Source: an uncultured Bacilli bacterium
Lineage (GTDB): Bacteria > Bacillota_I > Bacilli_A > RF39 > UBA660
Direction: 5' to 3'
Assembly: GCA_944363755.1 (NCBI GenBank)
Contig: CALVVC010000064.1
Span: 1-5,943, forward strand
DNA: 5,943 bases
The position numbers and the translations under genes were made by a program. Below, piece by piece: positions 4,350 to 5,943 of this stretch; the first letter of the stretch is position 1; every line of letters starts with the position of its first letter. Below the pieces are notes generated by a model. That model worked only from the letters and a program-made list of their open reading frames with translations, was not told the origin of the DNA and did no database searches.

Positions 4350-4366
4350 ACGAAAATGAACGAAAA
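4288..4366 (+). repeat. 26-bp direct repeat across the gene junction
   Basis: Two identical 26-base copies, 4288-4313 and 4341-4366, lie 53 bp apart. Each is built of a tandem AAAATGAACG unit. Because 53 is not a multiple of three, the first copy encodes KMNENERK in the glycosyltransferase frame and the second encodes the same peptide in the next gene's frame. A partial tandem duplication of the downstream gene's start region is the simplest explanation. Confidence 0.85.
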
Positions 4367-5943
4367 GTTGATTTAAAGATAGGAAGTGATAGTGTGTCTT
4401 CTTTTATTAAAAAAAATATAAGTATAATATGCATGTTATTTCTTTTGAGTGGTCCTATAATTGATTTTGTAACAGGAGTAATGTTGCATTTTTTTGATAT
4501 TAGTTTAACTTTAGGACTAATTTTAAGAATACTTTTCTTATTCTTTATTTTTTACGTTACAACTTTTATTTATAATAAAAAGAATAATTTATTATACTAT
4601 GGAATATTTGGTATTTATCTTTTACTCTTTATATTAGGATTAGCACTTTTTAAAGATAATCCTAATTACTTTAGAGAGATTCAAAATACAGTTAGATTGT
4701 TTTATTTTCCATTATTATTAATATCTTTATTTAGTATAAGAAAAGAGATTAAGATTAGTAATATTAGTTTAGTTATAACTCTTTGTTTATATTTAATATT
4801 AATATTTATACCTCTAGCATTAGGCATAGGTTTTGAAAGCTATGCAATTACTAAAGAAGGAACATTAGGTTTTTATAACTCTGCTAATGAGATAAGTGCT
4901 ATTATTGCAATATTAACACCTATTTTATTTATTATTTTTTATGAGAGTAAAAATATAATCTTTAAATTATTTATTACCTTTATTTATTTTGTAGTTATAT
5001 TAAGTGTAGGGACAAAAACACCATTACTTGCTTTAATTATAAGCCTTTTTGTTGTATTTATTTATATATTATATAAATCAATAGTAGATAAAAAATATCA
5101 TATAGTAACAACTTTTACTGCTATTATAGTAGCATTATCTTTAGTAGTTATTATAGTCGCTCCAAGAACAAGCTTTTATAATAATATAGAGGTACATCTT
5201 AATTATTTAAAAGTAGATAATATTTTTGATATTTTTAAAGATGAAGAGTTAGTAGATCATTTTATTTTTTCACAAAGGTTAACATTTTTAAATAATAAAG
5301 AGAAGATTTATGATGAATCTAATACTTATCAAAAATTATTTGGTTTAGGTTATTATGATAATGGTAAAGAGTTAAAAAGTATAGAGATGGATTATTTCGA
5401 TGTTTATTATAATCAAGGTATTGTAGGATTTATCATTTTCTTTGTTCCATATATATATGTATTAATATCAGTTTTAAGGGAAAGAAATAGTTTTTCATTT
5501 AGACAATTAATGTTATATTTAAGTCTTTTCTTAGTAATTGTATTATCATTATTTACAGGTCATATTATAACAGCACCTTCTGTTAGTCTTATAGTATGTT
5601 TTATTCTTTTATCTATTACAAAGAAAGAAAAGAAGAAACTTTTATTTACAGGTGTTAATTTAAATATTGGAGGAATAGAAAAATCTTTAGTTAATTTAGT
5701 TAATAGAATAGATAAAAATAAATATAGAGTAACAATAATATTAGAAGAAAAAGAAGGGGAACTTTTAGAAAAACTTGATAAATCTATAGAAGTAAAAGAG
5801 TTTAAAGTTTCTAATAATAAAAATAAAGTTATTAGAAAAGTTACTAATTTAATAAGAAGATGTGCTTATTCAATCTTTAATTATCATACCTATGACTTTA
5901 GTTGTTGTTATGCTACTTATAGTTATAGTGGTAATAAAATAAC
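4337..5943 (+). CDS. O-antigen-ligase-like protein fused to a GT4-like domain (partial)
   Basis: The frame is open from 4337 to the window edge (535 residues seen) with no stop. I chose the ATG at 4337 because AAGGA (4326-4330) lies six bases before it. An in-frame ATG at 4346 makes an ATGA overlap but is too far from the RBS. Residues about 27-275 hold some nine hydrophobic segments, with EGTLGFYNSANEISAI at 174-189. A large external loop (about 276-360) is followed by three more segments to about 426. This is the layout of O-antigen ligase/polymerase (Wzy/WaaL-like) proteins. The loop motif near 350-360 has MDYF rather than the usual His motif. After a basic linker (428-434) comes LLFTGVNLNIGGIEKSLVNL, typical of the N-terminus of GT4 glycosyltransferases, and no in-frame ATG follows it. 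The joined architecture suggests a polymerase/ligase coupled to a cytoplasmic glycosyltransferase. The C-terminus is unseen. Confidence 0.8.
   Translation, partial: MAKMNENERKVDLKIGSDSVSSFIKKNISIICMLFLLSGPIIDFVTGVMLHFFDISLTLGLILRILFLFFIFYVTTFIYNKKNNLLYYGIFGIYLLLFILGLALFKDNPNYFREIQNTVRLFYFPLLLISLFSIRKEIKISNISLVITLCLYLILIFIPLALGIGFESYAITKEGTLGFYNSANEISAIIAILTPILFIIFYESKNIIFKLFITFIYFVVILSVGTKTPLLALIISLFVVFIYILYKSIVDKKYHIVTTFTAIIVALSLVVIIVAPRTSFYNNIEVHLNYLKVDNIFDIFKDEELVDHFIFSQRLTFLNNKEKIYDESNTYQKLFGLGYYDNGKELKSIEMDYFDVYYNQGIVGFIIFFVPYIYVLISVLRERNSFSFRQLMLYLSLFLVIVLSLFTGHIITAPSVSLIVCFILLSITKKEKKKLLFTGVNLNIGGIEKSLVNLVNRIDKNKYRVTIILEEKEGELLEKLDKSIEVKEFKVSNNKNKVIRKVTNLIRRCAYSIFNYHTYDFSCCYATYSYSGNKI

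Overview
The window is about 5.9 kb of very AT-rich DNA. Codon use favours AGA, TTA and AAA, and Shine-Dalgarno sites are purine-rich (AAGGAG-like). One gene ends on TGA while every tryptophan is TGG, so the standard bacterial code fits. This suggests a low-GC Bacillota, probably a gut-associated Bacilli/Mollicutes-related or clostridial lineage. That placement is inferred from composition and gene content only.

Layout. (1) 1-171: the C-terminal end of pyruvate, phosphate dikinase (ppdK). (2) 173-606: a frameshifted gene resembling a transglutaminase-like cysteine enzyme, ending in a terminator that overlaps its own stop codon. (3) 646-1980: two tandem copies of a type III (protein-RNA) toxin-antitoxin module of the CptIN kind. 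Each copy has a promoter with a palindromic -35 region, a 5' hairpin, two roughly 50-nt antitoxin repeats that fold as H-type pseudoknots, a strong intrinsic terminator and a toxin gene. In the upstream copy the toxin is a 5'-deleted, frameshifted relic but the antitoxin array is intact. The downstream copy is complete. (4) 2003-5943: a cell-surface polysaccharide region with a membrane-anchored SGNH/GDSL hydrolase, a GtrA-family membrane protein, a GtrB/DPM1-like glycosyltransferase and a large protein cut off by the window end. That last protein joins an O-antigen-ligase-like membrane domain to the start of a GT4-like glycosyltransferase. It is an open frame from 4337 to the edge, and I checked it codon by codon for stops.

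How the parts work together. The toxin at 1491-1961 should be an endoribonuclease held inactive by the small pseudoknot RNAs it cuts from its own precursor. The terminator between array and toxin lets far more RNA than toxin mRNA be made. The orphan array upstream could add antitoxin dose or neutralise a related toxin. GtrA and the GT2 enzyme form the familiar pair that makes and flips an undecaprenyl-phosphate-linked sugar. The SGNH hydrolase and the ligase-like fusion suggest modification and attachment or polymerisation of a surface glycan.

The strongest new signal is the tandem type III locus. Its four antitoxin repeats show compensatory base changes in both pseudoknot helices, and an RNA-only half has outlived its toxin.
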